The notes beneath the pieces are model-generated. The model worked only from the letters and a program-made list of their open reading frames with translations, ran no database searches and had not been told where the DNA came from. A program made the position numbers and the translations under genes. From a virus: DNA of 64,000 nucleotides. The DNA lies in the IMG/VR virus record IMGVR_UViG_3300036790_000178, positions 1-64,000 of that record; one strand, 5' to 3'. Below are positions 40,623 through 48,655 of the stretch, piece by piece. Within the stretch, counting starts at the first letter, position 1; each line of letters opens with the position of its first letter.

Positions 40623-42150
40623 GTGCCGCGGCCGAGAGGAGCGCTACGGCACCGCGCATCCTTTCGCGCGAACGGCCGCCGGCGCTGTCGATCTTGGCCA
40701 TGCGATGCACCTCGCCATTGGCCTCGAAATCCCGGTCCTGATCCGCCTCGTTGCGCGTCGCCCGCTTCTCGAGGTGTGCCTGCAGCTCCTCCGGATCCAC
40801 CGCGAACGAGTACGGGAAGAGCCGCTTGTTCTCGCTGATATTGTCGAGCGCCGCGGTGAGCACGATCATCTGGTTCGCGGGATCCAGCTTGTCGAAAATG
40901 GTTTCGATCAGATAGATCGAGGCCTCGAACTTCACCGAGTCGACCTTGACCTGCTCGCTCTCAGGCTCGACGAGGAGCGACGGCCACTGCGCAGAGAAAG
41001 CGCGGCACCATTCGGTGAAGGCGAGTTCGTGCGACTTCGTGCCGTACTGATCCGGATAGTTCGTCTGGATCAGCTTGTAGAAGTCGGGGCGCATCCAGGC
41101 GCGGTAGCGGACGATGTCGTCGTGCCACTCGTAATCCGGTTGCATCTCGAGCCGGACGCCATCGATGTAATTCGCGATGTTCTTGGCGTCCTCGGTGCCC
41201 TCCGCCATCCCGCCAATCATGGTCTCGTTCTCGAGGAGCTTGGCGGGCATGTCGCCTGCGGTCGCGGCGTTCTTGAGGATGTTGTTCCTGGCGAAGGTGC
41301 CGGCGCCGTCGACGTTCTGCATGTTGAGCGTGGCGACATCCTCGCTCACATCGATCTGCATGACCTGGCCGACACGGGCCGACTTCAAGAGGACCCGCTT
41401 GATGGCCGCAATCGCCGTCATGACCTTGTTGACGACCGAGCCGGGCGACTTCATCTTGGCGACGAGAAGGCCGTTCTTCGTCGCGATCATATCGTCCGCG
41501 ATCATCGTCTTGATGAACGACTTCAGCGGGAAGAGCGCGCGCTGGTACACGGAGCGGCCGGTGAACCCGAAGCCCGAATCGGTGTACGCGATGTAGATCG
41601 GCTCCTCGTTCTGCGCGACGCGGTAACGGGAGCGGTGATAGGTCTTGCCGGCGGCGGTGACCTGCGTGACCTGGTTGAAGTCAGGCGTGTTCGGCACCTG
41701 ATTCATGATCACGGAGCCCGAAATATTCAACGGGTCGAAGACGTTGAAGTAGATCGGCAGATCCCAGAGCTGGCGCATATCGAGCGGCTGGTCGGTCGGC
41801 TTATCCTTGCAGCCCAAGACCAGGGCGGAGACACCGTAGACGCGGGCCAGGCGCTTCAAGTTGAGGATGTTGGTGTCGCATTTGAGCTCGCCCCATACCC
41901 GCAGGAATTCCTGCGCGACCTCGGGAGGTGCGCCCTGCACGGTGATCGTGCGCGGCTTCCACTGCGCCATCCTGATCGGGGCCTCGGCCATCTTGGCGCC
42001 GAGCGGATGATAGAGCAGGATCAGCTTGCAGAGATCGTAGCTCGGATTCGTCCCCGGCACGATGTCATCGGCCATGAGGATCCGCATCAGCGCGGACTTC
42101 GTCGTCTCGTCGTCCGAGGCGCCGAGCTGCTCTATCGTGGCGGTCGCCAT
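40615..42150 (-). CDS. Portal protein (DUF1073-like)
   Basis: A 511-residue portal of the DUF1073 (anti-CBASS Acb1-neighbour, phage_portal) type. It has NPSYDLCKLILLYHPLGAKM near residue 36, a wing region with LWDLPIYFNVFDPLNISGSV near 128, and IATKNGLLVAKMKSPGSVVN near 217 followed by the helical stem/crown (GMAEGTEDAKNIANYIDGVR). It forms the dodecameric ring through which DNA enters and leaves the head. No extra enzyme domain is fused at the C-terminus. Order terL-portal-head is standard. Confidence 0.85.
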   Translation of the reverse strand: MATATIEQLGASDDETTKSALMRILMADDIVPGTNPSYDLCKLILLYHPLGAKMAEAPIRMAQWKPRTITVQGAPPEVAQEFLRVWGELKCDTNILNLKRLARVYGVSALVLGCKDKPTDQPLDMRQLWDLPIYFNVFDPLNISGSVIMNQVPNTPDFNQVTQVTAAGKTYHRSRYRVAQNEEPIYIAYTDSGFGFTGRSVYQRALFPLKSFIKTMIADDMIATKNGLLVAKMKSPGSVVNKVMTAIAAIKRVLLKSARVGQVMQIDVSEDVATLNMQNVDGAGTFARNNILKNAATAGDMPAKLLENETMIGGMAEGTEDAKNIANYIDGVRLEMQPDYEWHDDIVRYRAWMRPDFYKLIQTNYPDQYGTKSHELAFTEWCRAFSAQWPSLLVEPESEQVKVDSVKFEASIYLIETIFDKLDPANQMIVLTAALDNISENKRLFPYSFAVDPEELQAHLEKRATRNEADQDRDFEANGEVHRMAKIDSAGGRSRERMRGAVALLSAAAHG

Positions 42151-42157
42151 GAGGCCT

Positions 42158-42535
42158 TCAGTTCAGTCCCGCGGCCCGAACGATGTCGAATTTCACGCGG
42201 GCGTAAAACACAGCCCCGTTCTGATCCGTCACCTGAAAGAGCGCCTGGTGCGTCTCGGACTGGCGTGACGCATTCACCATGGCGTTCTGAGCGGAGCTCA
42301 CCGTCACGGTATTGACCGCCGCGGGAGTGAGCGAGGTCCACGCAAGGATGTTCTCCAGGCTCTCGATGTCATCGAGCCGGTAGTTCAGGAACTTCGGAAC
42401 ATAGGAATTGCCCGCCGCATCGAACCAGGATGCCTGCAGCATGCACGCCGACTCTTCGGTAAAGGCCTCTTCCGCGGCCTGCGCGCCCGATTGCGAGATC
42501 GCGATGACTTCGGCGTATCCGTATGAGGTGGCCAT
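42158..42535 (-). CDS. Phage hypothetical protein between terminase and portal, 125 aa
   Basis: ATG 42535 is used (MATSYGYAEVIAISQSGAQA); the upstream extension overlaps terL and is not coding-like. The protein is Ala/Ser/Val-rich with a beta pattern (ACMLQASWFDAAGNSYVPKF; HQALFQVTDQNGAVFYARVK). It lies 8 bases after terL and 7 before the portal. Not recognised; a minor structural role is likely from its position. Confidence 0.6.
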   Translation of the reverse strand: MATSYGYAEVIAISQSGAQAAEEAFTEESACMLQASWFDAAGNSYVPKFLNYRLDDIESLENILAWTSLTPAAVNTVTVSSAQNAMVNASRQSETHQALFQVTDQNGAVFYARVKFDIVRAAGLN

Positions 42536-42543
42536 TGCGGAAC

Positions 42544-44121
42544 TCAGAAGCCCTCGGGGTTGCCCAGTGACATCGCGATACCGTAGCTCCAAGCATCCAA
42601 ACAGTCGTCCGCCTTCATGTCCTTGTCGCCTGGGACGAAGGCGAGGATCTGCGACAGCAGGTGGTTACGATTCGAATCCTTGTAGACCACGGTCTTGTCG
42701 TGCGCCTCCTGGCATATCACCACCTGGCCGGCATACACGTAGCTCTCGATCGAGAGGCAGCGCTCCGACTTGCCCATCTGCGTGAGCTTGGATTCGATGG
42801 CATGGGCGTCCCAGTTGCTATTCCTCGCATGCTGCAGCGCGATCGTCCCGGACGCGCGGTCTTCGATGAAGACGCCGATCGATCCCTCGATGGCGCCGCA
42901 TTCTCGAGAGAGTTGCTCCAGCCGCTCGTAAACGCTCGGCAACCACTGCGGCAACATCACGCCCTCCAGCTGCGTTAGATGCCAGTCGAGGATGCAGAGC
43001 GAGACCCCATCCTGCCCGGTGTGCGGCACGAAATGGCGCGTATATCCCCAGTACACAACGGCAAGTCCGTCGTGCTCCTTGCCGGTCTTGTTCGCGGAAT
43101 CGATGGTCGCGAACACGCAGGAGACGTGCTTTGGTCGATCGACGGGCCGTCCCTCGTGGAGCAACATCTCGAGCTTGAAGTGCGCGCCCTCAACGGCGCG
43201 GGGGCGCTGCTGGTAAAGCGAGTTCCACGTCCGTGGGATCCGTTCGTGAGCGCGCCAATGCTCGCGATCGAACCAATCCGCCCAGAGATATTCTCCGAGC
43301 TGCCGCTTCAGCGGATCGGTGGTCGTTTCGCACTTCGCCTGCAGGCAGAGCACTTCCCACTGCCTGCCGTCGCGGCATTCGAAAATTCCGCTGTCGCCGT
43401 TCCAGTCCTCGGGAAGGATTCGCCCGGCGATGTCATCATGCGCCCATCGCGTCATGATGAGCACGAGCCAGCCCCCGGGCACGAGACGCGTCGAGATATC
43501 GTCCGTGTAGGCTTCCCAGGTCGTCAGCTGGACGTTCTCGCTCTGGGCTTCCTTGCGTCCCTTCACCGGGTCATCGATCACGGCACCATCCGCTCGGTAG
43601 CTCGTGACAGATCCCAGGATGCTGGTCGCGAGGTACTCGCCGCCGTTGCTGAGTGAGAACTGCTCCGCGGCGCTTGATTCCTGAGAGAGATCGGCGCCGA
43701 AGATCCGTCGATACCGCGCCTGGCGGATGATGGAGCGCGTCCTTCGTCCCATGCGCTTCGCCGGCAGATCGCCGTAGCTTGCGAGCAGCAACCGCCTACC
43801 AGGTACGGCACCGAGGTAGTGGCTGGGGAACACCACCGAGGCGTAGCTCGTCTTGGCCGAGCCCGGCGGCGCGAAGATCAGTAACCGGCCGTAGCGCCTC
43901 GCCGCAGTGCGGGCCATCGCCTCGAGGATGATGACGTGGTGCGGCGCGAGGTTCGTCTCGACCGGCGCGAATAGTTCGCAATCGGGGTCGTCGGGATCAT
44001 CCGATAGCGGACGGCCCGGGACTTCGATGATCCCGGCATAGGTGACGACGTCAGTTCGGGCCCGCCGGCGGTTTAGCAGGTGCTGGGCGGCCGCCTGCGG
44101 CGATAGCTGCAAGCTCTTCAT
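42544..44121 (-). CDS. terL: Terminase large subunit
   Basis: A 525-residue DNA-packaging motor. The ATPase has a P-loop variant APPGSAKTSY (residues 84-93), Walker B GAVIDDP (179-185), and coupling/arginine region TRWAHDDIAGRI near 224. The C-terminal RNase H-like nuclease begins with ATIDSANKTG near 332, and later acidic positions include FIEDRASG near 408 and KADDCLDAW near 510. It hydrolyses ATP to push DNA into the head and cuts concatemers. It overlaps the terS gene by 71 bases, more than usual but with good coding in both frames. Confidence 0.9.
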   Translation of the reverse strand: MKSLQLSPQAAAQHLLNRRRARTDVVTYAGIIEVPGRPLSDDPDDPDCELFAPVETNLAPHHVIILEAMARTAARRYGRLLIFAPPGSAKTSYASVVFPSHYLGAVPGRRLLLASYGDLPAKRMGRRTRSIIRQARYRRIFGADLSQESSAAEQFSLSNGGEYLATSILGSVTSYRADGAVIDDPVKGRKEAQSENVQLTTWEAYTDDISTRLVPGGWLVLIMTRWAHDDIAGRILPEDWNGDSGIFECRDGRQWEVLCLQAKCETTTDPLKRQLGEYLWADWFDREHWRAHERIPRTWNSLYQQRPRAVEGAHFKLEMLLHEGRPVDRPKHVSCVFATIDSANKTGKEHDGLAVVYWGYTRHFVPHTGQDGVSLCILDWHLTQLEGVMLPQWLPSVYERLEQLSRECGAIEGSIGVFIEDRASGTIALQHARNSNWDAHAIESKLTQMGKSERCLSIESYVYAGQVVICQEAHDKTVVYKDSNRNHLLSQILAFVPGDKDMKADDCLDAWSYGIAMSLGNPEGF

Positions 44122-44560
44122 CAGTGAGATCGTCGACGCCTCGCGGCAGGAGTGGGGTGCCGTTCTTGCCTGTCAGCTCAACCCTCTCCGTACCTACGAC
44201 TCCGCATGCCTTCGCCAGCAGCTCGTTCGCGCGGTTCGCGCCCGCAGAGTCGAATTGATATTCGCCGGTGGGTTTGCCGTCGCGATCGCGCACGGGTTCG
44301 GCGGTCATGCAGCGAAGCTTGATTTCCTTCGCATCGAGGAGGACCTGCAGCCGGGTGATGCCAGCCTCCTCTGCGGTCAGTTGCTCGAGTTCACGGATCG
44401 CCGCGCCCACCTGCGGGATCTGCTTCCATCGCCAGCCCTGCTGTTTCGGGCAGCGCGCGCGGGGCCGCACCAGCCTCACGGCTTCCGCGGCGGTGCGGCC
44501 CTCCGCGATCGCCTCCGCAAAGCGTTTCAGGCGCGCCGGAAGCTTGAGATAGTTCTCCAT
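44051..44560 (-). CDS. terS: Terminase small subunit
   Basis: A 169-residue protein with an N-terminal helix-turn-helix-like region (LKRFAEAIAEGRTAAEAVRL) and a central helical part (IRELEQLTAEEAGITRLQVL; GANRANELLAKACGVVGTER), as in terminase_2-type small subunits. The C-terminal 50 residues (LTDEELAAIAAGG) look disordered and may bind terL. It recognises the packaging site on phage DNA. Upstream of terL in the expected order, with a 71-base overlap. Confidence 0.75.
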   Translation of the reverse strand: MENYLKLPARLKRFAEAIAEGRTAAEAVRLVRPRARCPKQQGWRWKQIPQVGAAIRELEQLTAEEAGITRLQVLLDAKEIKLRCMTAEPVRDRDGKPTGEYQFDSAGANRANELLAKACGVVGTERVELTGKNGTPLLPRGVDDLTDEELAAIAAGGRPAPAKPPAGPN

Positions 44561-44572
44561 CTTGGAGCCAGA

Positions 44573-44752
44573 TCAGCCCGCGTGTCCGAACCGCGGTGTC
44601 CGCACCATGCCGCTCGTCGACTGGCCGGACTGTGACGGCCAGAGCGTGCGGACCTGGTGGCGCATGGCTGCGCGCTGGATGGCTGCCTGCGCGACGGCGC
44701 GCGCATAAGCCGGCGTTTCCCGGTAGGGGACGTTTTCGAGGTCGCGGTACAT
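44573..44752 (-). CDS. Small hypothetical protein, 59 aa
   Basis: Read from ATG 44752 (MYRDLENVPYRETPAYARAV) to just before the terS start, with a helical Ala/Arg/Gln-rich middle. A GTG at 44764 could add four residues. No good ribosome binding site is visible. Its location 12 bases upstream of terS and a regular amino-acid composition make it a plausible phage gene; no function. Confidence 0.4.
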   Translation of the reverse strand: MYRDLENVPYRETPAYARAVAQAAIQRAAMRHQVRTLWPSQSGQSTSGMVRTPRFGHAG

Positions 44753-44841
44753 GGTGGGGGCCACGGCAAAAGGCGCCCGTCGCCCTGGTGGGCGCGAGCG
44801 GAGGTCTGGGTAGAAGGCGTCAACAGACGCGGAAGCGCGGC

Positions 44842-45237
44842 CTACGCGGCACGTACGGCGCTACACCTGAGAATTCTGGTTCTGGGAACGGTGATCTCGA
44901 CGTTCACGCGCGCGACGCTTCTTCGGCCGAGAGAGTCGGTAATTTCACATTGAGCTACGCCAGATGCCCTGCGGGAGTCGAGCATGGCAAATGCTGTTTC
45001 GGCTTCAAATGGAGAAACAATCGCGAGTCCCGATCCGCCGGAAACCCAGGACCACTGGTAGGTGTATGGGTTGAAACCGAACGGCAGTGTTGCTGCCTTC
45101 CGTGTCGGCGGCACAATCACCGGATCGATCAGGCCGCGCCATGGTACGAGTGGCGCTCCGGCTGCGCCGGCAAGCGGGCTAATGAAGCCGCGGCGGTTCA
45201 ATCGTTGCTCCACGTATCGACGTGCCGATGACGGCAC
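44842..45237 (-). CDS. Ig-like single-domain protein with Tat-like N-terminus
   Basis: A 131-residue protein. The N-terminus RLNRRGFISPLAGAAGAPLV has an RR followed by a weakly hydrophobic segment, like a twin-arginine signal, though the hydrophobic part is short. The rest is one Ig/PKD-like domain (NPYTYQWSWVSGGSGLAIVS, then CEITDSLGRRSVARVNVEI), clearly related in pattern to the repeats of the baseplate protein at 21404-23551. It overlaps the upstream gene by 40 bases. It may be exported by the lysogen or represent a stray fibre domain. Confidence 0.5.
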   Translation of the reverse strand: MPSSARRYVEQRLNRRGFISPLAGAAGAPLVPWRGLIDPVIVPPTRKAATLPFGFNPYTYQWSWVSGGSGLAIVSPFEAETAFAMLDSRRASGVAQCEITDSLGRRSVARVNVEITVPRTRILRCSAVRAA

Positions 45238-45449
45238 TCGACGTAGGTGTCTTTGTCGTTGCTGCCGGCGTAGTAGATACGGCCGGCGCTCGTGAGCGGC
45301 ATCATGCCGGCGGCGCCATACTCAAGCTGCATCTGGTGCTGGCAGTCCGCGAGCGACGCATAGACCGGTGGAGGCGGGTCACTCGGTAGGTACGTGCCGG
45401 CCGGTTGGCACTGGCCGTAGACGCACATGAAGATCGCCCAGATGGTCAT
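45198..45449 (-). CDS. Small Cys-containing protein, possible signal, 83 aa
   Basis: ATG 45449 starts MTIWAIFMCVYGQCQPAGTY, a short hydrophobic N-terminus that could be a signal or anchor. The rest contains four Cys in total, in QCQPAG, DCQHQM and ECRHRH, which suggests disulphides outside the cytoplasm. ATG 45449 is preferred to the earlier in-frame ATG because that extension is only Arg-rich. No family recognised. Confidence 0.5.
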   Translation of the reverse strand: MTIWAIFMCVYGQCQPAGTYLPSDPPPPVYASLADCQHQMQLEYGAAGMMPLTSAGRIYYAGSNDKDTYVECRHRHVDTWSND

Positions 45450-45559
45450 CGCGTTTCTTCGACGCACACGTTTCCTACGTAGGTCGCCGAGCTTTATGGG
45501 CCTGGCTGTTCGTATTGTGGGATCGCGGAGCAAAGCTCCCGGTCCATGGGGAGGCGATC

Positions 45560-46258
45560 CTAGGCCGCGTTCTCGCTTTCGTCAACTCCGCCCACCGCCT
45601 CGGCCTCGAGCTCCTCGCGCGTCGAACGCTCGACATAGGCCCTTGCGATGCCCTGCCAGCGCTCGTAACGCGACAGCGCCTCGGTGTAGTAGCGCATCAG
45701 CCGTTCCCGCCAGACATCGTCCGTGACCCCGAGCATGATGCCGTAGAGACCTGGAATCTTGGCGAACATCGGCGCGCACCAGTCGTGCGCCAGGACGACC
45801 TCGCAGAGCTCGTCCCCGAAGAACACTTGCCGGCCGGTGAAGCCGTCGACCTTGAGCGGCCATCTGTCGCGCTCCGCGATCTCCGCCACCGCCTTGCGAA
45901 GTGCACGGCAGAGATCCTCGTACACCTGGTCATCGAGGCCGAAGGAGAACATCGCGGTGAGGTACGGCGCTCCCGTGAGTCCCGAGAGCGCATGTCCCAA
46001 CTCCACGTGCGAATAGAGCTTAGGTTTCGCAACGCGCGTCTGTGTCCCCCGCACGGTCTGCGTGACGGTCTTCGCGCTCTCGAGCATCGTCCCCTTGATT
46101 GCCTTCTCATCGATCGGCCGCCCGCCGGCCAGGCGCTCCATGAGGTTGCGTCGTCGCGGTGATCCCGGGCCGTAGAGCTTGGCGCACTCCCCCGCCGCTT
46201 GGCGAAGGTCGATGCCGTGGGCGGAGGCGCAGGAAAACAGGCGTTCGATGGCTTGCAT
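45560..46258 (-). CDS. Phage hypothetical protein, 232 aa
   Basis: ATG 46258 (MQAIERLFSCASAHGIDLRQ) begins clear coding sequence. The first 60 residues are helical; the rest mixes helices and strands (PYLTAMFSFGLDDQVYEDLC; VFFGDELCEVVLAHDWCAPM) and ends in an acidic helix (STREELEAEAVGG). No catalytic motif is evident. The genomic place, between RusA-type early-late genes and terminase, is shared with many phages' unassigned genes. The spacing to the upstream gene is 4 bases. Confidence 0.6.
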   Translation of the reverse strand: MQAIERLFSCASAHGIDLRQAAGECAKLYGPGSPRRRNLMERLAGGRPIDEKAIKGTMLESAKTVTQTVRGTQTRVAKPKLYSHVELGHALSGLTGAPYLTAMFSFGLDDQVYEDLCRALRKAVAEIAERDRWPLKVDGFTGRQVFFGDELCEVVLAHDWCAPMFAKIPGLYGIMLGVTDDVWRERLMRYYTEALSRYERWQGIARAYVERSTREELEAEAVGGVDESENAA

Positions 46259-46262
46259 GGAT

Positions 46263-46622
46263 TCAAGATCCTTTCGCTGGGCATATCTCGAGCGGGGAGG
46301 TCCATACGTTCCCCTCCCATGAGATGACTGTGATGTCTTTGCCGCAATGCCGACACCGATACTGCAACGTAGTATCGCCAGGGCAAGCGGCGGCGGCCAA
46401 CTCCCACTGATGGAATCGCTGTTTCGACGGCAATGGCGCGGCGCGAAATATCGGCATCGCCTCGACATCGAGAGGTCCCATCACGAATTCCAACTTCAGC
46501 GTCATGCCACTTCCGTCGAAGTGTGTATCGACGGAAATCAGGGCGGCCTTGTCCTTATCAATCAATGCCGCGAGTTCACGCAACCGTTTGGCGTGTTCAG
46601 TCGAAAATTTTATAGTTTGCAT
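46263..46622 (-). CDS. Zinc-ribbon phage protein, 119 aa
   Basis: ATG 46622 (MQTIKFSTEHAKRLRELAAL) overlaps the stop of the upstream gene by one base. The N-terminal helix is followed by strands (VDTHFDGSGMTLKLEFVMGP) and a C-terminal zinc-binding part: YRCRHCGKDI and a later Cys in EICPAKGS. Probably DNA- or protein-binding; function unknown. Confidence 0.55.
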   Translation of the reverse strand: MQTIKFSTEHAKRLRELAALIDKDKAALISVDTHFDGSGMTLKLEFVMGPLDVEAMPIFRAAPLPSKQRFHQWELAAAACPGDTTLQYRCRHCGKDITVISWEGNVWTSPLEICPAKGS

Positions 46623-46867
46623 TACGTTCCTTTGTGCCCGGGGGCGGCGGAGAATTTCCACGTCGGGTCTAGGGCCTTCATGCATTCATCGAGTGCGTTG
46701 CCTTGGGCCTGCAGGGCATCGCGGGCATTCGCGAGTGTGGAACTGTCGGAAGCCAAAGCGCTCATGAGTTGCTGTCTGGTATGCGTGAGCTGCAGATGCT
46801 CCTGCGCGAGGAGTGCGATGAGACAGAGTTGCATCACGACGATGATTATGATCGAAGTAGTTTTCAT
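46622..46867 (-). CDS. Single-pass membrane protein, 81 aa
   Basis: ATG 46867 gives MKTTSIIIIVVMQLCLIALL, a strong N-terminal transmembrane helix, followed by a helical, possibly coiled-coil region (THTRQQLMSALASDSSTLAN; ARDALQAQGNALDECMKALD). The topology resembles short inner-membrane spanins, but it is far from the lysis block. It overlaps its neighbours tightly, supporting a real gene. Confidence 0.5.
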   Translation of the reverse strand: MKTTSIIIIVVMQLCLIALLAQEHLQLTHTRQQLMSALASDSSTLANARDALQAQGNALDECMKALDPTWKFSAAPGHKGT

Positions 46868-46895
46868 TGTGTGTGACCCCGCGTTGGGATTTCTG

Positions 46896-47246
46896 CTAGC
46901 GCATTGTGCTTTCAAATATGCGGCGGACTTCCTCCTCCTCGCGGGCGCGCTCCTGTCTGTACACCAGGACCCCATGCCGCTTCGCCTCAAGCTCACGAAG
47001 CTCATTGGCAGCATCAGATACACCGCGCCAGTCCCCGGTTGCGACCCTTGCCTCCAAGTGCGCGATGAGGCGGCCCCGGATTTCGTCGTACGGCATCGCG
47101 GCAGCTTTCGGCTTCGTCTCGCGCGAGGAGCTAACATGGTGTTGCGGGCCTTCGATGCGCTCGTCGTCCAGGAGCCAGAAGCGAAAGGGTGCCTCGCTGT
47201 TGACGAACACGCAATCGATCCAGGCGTATGGCAGGCGCAAGGTCAT
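46896..47246 (-). CDS. Phage hypothetical protein, 116 aa
   Basis: ATG 47246 overlaps the upstream gene by 4 bases. The sequence begins MTLRLPYAWIDCVFVNSEAP, then a polar linker and a long charged helix (AANELRELEAKRHGVLVYRQ, ERAREEEEVRRIFESTMR) likely to form a coiled coil. No motif; early-to-middle leftward gene of unknown role. Confidence 0.5.
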   Translation of the reverse strand: MTLRLPYAWIDCVFVNSEAPFRFWLLDDERIEGPQHHVSSSRETKPKAAAMPYDEIRGRLIAHLEARVATGDWRGVSDAANELRELEAKRHGVLVYRQERAREEEEVRRIFESTMR

Positions 47247-47425
47247 GTTTTCTGCGCCTTCTGGCGCCGATTCAGATCCTGAACACGTTGCTGCGCGCAC
47301 GGACGGAGGAAGTGTGTACCTTGCTCGCGGCTCGCCCATATCAGGCGCCCGCGCTTCCGCCAGAGATCCCTGGGTGTGTACCGTACTGCCAGCCAGACCT
47401 TGCGGTTGGGATAGTCAAGACTCAT
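47243..47425 (-). CDS. Basic microprotein, 60 aa
   Basis: A 60-residue, strongly basic protein (VWLAVRYTPRDLWRKRGRLI). It overlaps the downstream gene by 4 bases, and its start shares one base with the rusA stop (TGA/ATG region at 47425). The composition suggests nucleic-acid contact but no domain can be named. Confidence 0.5.
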   Translation of the reverse strand: MSLDYPNRKVWLAVRYTPRDLWRKRGRLIWASREQGTHFLRPCAQQRVQDLNRRQKAQKT

Positions 47426-47922
47426 TACGCCGCCCTCCCATCAAACATGTCAGCCGGCGAGCGATGCGCGTTCAACTCCGCAATCGTATCGAGTGACGTG
47501 ATCTCGATCCGCGCTCCTGGCGCCTCGAGCGCTTCCGGGTCTTCGTTCGGAAACACCTTGGCGGCACGCAGGTATTCAACAATTCGAGCATCATCGACGA
47601 TCAAGCCTGCCTCGACCAGGGCGTCCTCTGTGCTGCGGACCAACTTCGAGACGTCGGGCTTTCGCATCGGGAATGTGCGCCGTCGTTTCGGTGCGCTGGC
47701 CGGCTTTGGCACCGTGAAGACCATGCGAACCGCGAGCGGGCCATCGAGTGGCGGCGCACCGGCGCGGACCTTCAGCGCCTCGGCGCGGACATCCTGCCTC
47801 CATGGTTTAACCTTGCTCGACGACTCGACCATGATTCCGCGCCCGGCTTTGGACGTGCCAACAAAGCGTTTACTGCCGGCTGGTGCGGGTGAACCATAAA
47901 CCACGAGACTGATCCTGGTCAT
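47425..47922 (-). CDS. rusA: RusA-type Holliday junction resolvase
   Basis: A 165-residue endonuclease of the RusA family. The N-terminus ISLVVYGSPAPAGSKRF and the catalytic core with KPDVSKLVRSTEDALVEAGL followed by IVDDARIVEYLRAAK show the conserved Asp residues (KPD, DAL and DD) and basic residues used to cut four-way junctions. Phages use it to resolve branched DNA before packaging. The gene starts 4 bases inside the upstream HNH gene. A second, broken copy of the RusA N-terminus lies just upstream of that HNH gene (48383-48430). Confidence 0.85.
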   Translation of the reverse strand: MTRISLVVYGSPAPAGSKRFVGTSKAGRGIMVESSSKVKPWRQDVRAEALKVRAGAPPLDGPLAVRMVFTVPKPASAPKRRRTFPMRKPDVSKLVRSTEDALVEAGLIVDDARIVEYLRAAKVFPNEDPEALEAPGARIEITSLDTIAELNAHRSPADMFDGRAA

Positions 47923-48386
47923 ACGCGTCGCTCCTGGCGCCAACGGCGGCAATATTCGATTTTTTGTTCTCTGCGCGCGGCCTCGTATTCTGCCAAGCAA
48001 ACCGGGCAACGCCGCTGGTGCTTCATCTGCACGAGCACGTGGCCTTTTGCGCATAGCACGGCGCCAGCCGTCGTCAGCGGGGAACGCCTGAGATTTATCA
48101 GCCCCGTGACCGGCTCAAGGTGATCTGGATTGACGCAGTGGCGAACGCGACAGAGGTGATCGAGCTGCAGGTCGCCTGGATCGCTACGAAGCAATGTCCA
48201 GATCAATCGGTGGGCCTGGTACGTCCGATTGTCGAGGCTTGCCCAGCCGTAGCCGTCCGGACTGCGCGATCTTGTCCATAACCAACAGCCATGCTCGCCA
48301 AGGCGGATATTCCTCCGGATGTGCAACGGAAGACCCGGGGGTAAGTTTTGCGCTTGCCACGGCGTCAACGGTTTTGGCGCTGTCAC
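47919..48386 (-). CDS. HNH endonuclease
   Basis: A 155-residue HNH protein from GTG 48386, which overlaps the stop of the mini-frame before it. The core is complete: GCWLWTRSRSPDGYGWASLD, QAHRLIWTLLRSDPGDLQLD, HLCRVRHCVNPDHLEPVTGL and the following NLRRS. C-terminal Cys pairs (CAKGH, CPVCLAEYE) likely form a zinc site, as in HNH_3-type homing enzymes. It lies between the rusA start and the remnant of an earlier rusA start, suggesting insertion into that gene's beginning. Confidence 0.8.
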   Translation of the reverse strand: MTAPKPLTPWQAQNLPPGLPLHIRRNIRLGEHGCWLWTRSRSPDGYGWASLDNRTYQAHRLIWTLLRSDPGDLQLDHLCRVRHCVNPDHLEPVTGLINLRRSPLTTAGAVLCAKGHVLVQMKHQRRCPVCLAEYEAARREQKIEYCRRWRQERRV

Positions 48387-48430
48387 GATGCGATCTCCAA
48401 CGGCGAGCCGTAGACGACGAGCTTGATCAT
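48383..48430 (-). pseudogene. Remnant of a second rusA start (15 codons)
   Basis: ATG 48430 overlaps the upstream stop in ATGA style, then encodes MIKLVVYGSPLEIAS and stops. LVVYGSP is identical to residues 5-11 of the intact RusA next door, but the DNA differs at six of the seven codons by silent third-position changes, so it is not a recent copy. The rest of RusA is absent and the HNH gene starts at the stop. It is best read as the broken start of a related rusA gene. Confidence 0.55.
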
Positions 48431-48654
48431 GTCGGAGGCCTCGCGGACGGTTGACGAATCTCGGTGACGGAGGAAACGGCCGGCTCATTGGCCGCGCGAA
48501 GTCGTCCCTCCTCGATCCACTCATCGCGCCGGTAGCCGCAATCCCTGCCTTCCACCAAGAATTGCGTCGAGCCGTGCAGCGACTCCGTGCGCCTGGTCGC
48601 GATTCCTTCGAAGCCTGTGACCGCGTCTTTGACGGACTGGCCGAGCTTGATCAC
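48427..48654 (-). CDS. Phage hypothetical protein, 75 aa
   Basis: A 75-residue protein whose first half (MIKLGQSVKDAVTGFEGIAT, RRTESLHGSTQFLVEG) is a familiar small phage domain of the 'KDxVTGFxGIxT' type with SH3-like strands. The second half (RRDEWIEEGRLRAANEPAVS) is charged. The end overlaps the ATG of the rusA remnant. Often found near recombination and replication genes; function unknown. Confidence 0.65.
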   Translation of the reverse strand: MIKLGQSVKDAVTGFEGIATRRTESLHGSTQFLVEGRDCGYRRDEWIEEGRLRAANEPAVSSVTEIRQPSARPPT

Positions 48655-48655
48655 C

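Noticed and set aside
40621-42315. 564-codon rightward frame opposite the portal gene
   Set aside because: Antisense of a clear DUF1073 portal; low-complexity translation with His/Arg/Leu runs typical of reverse-strand artefacts.
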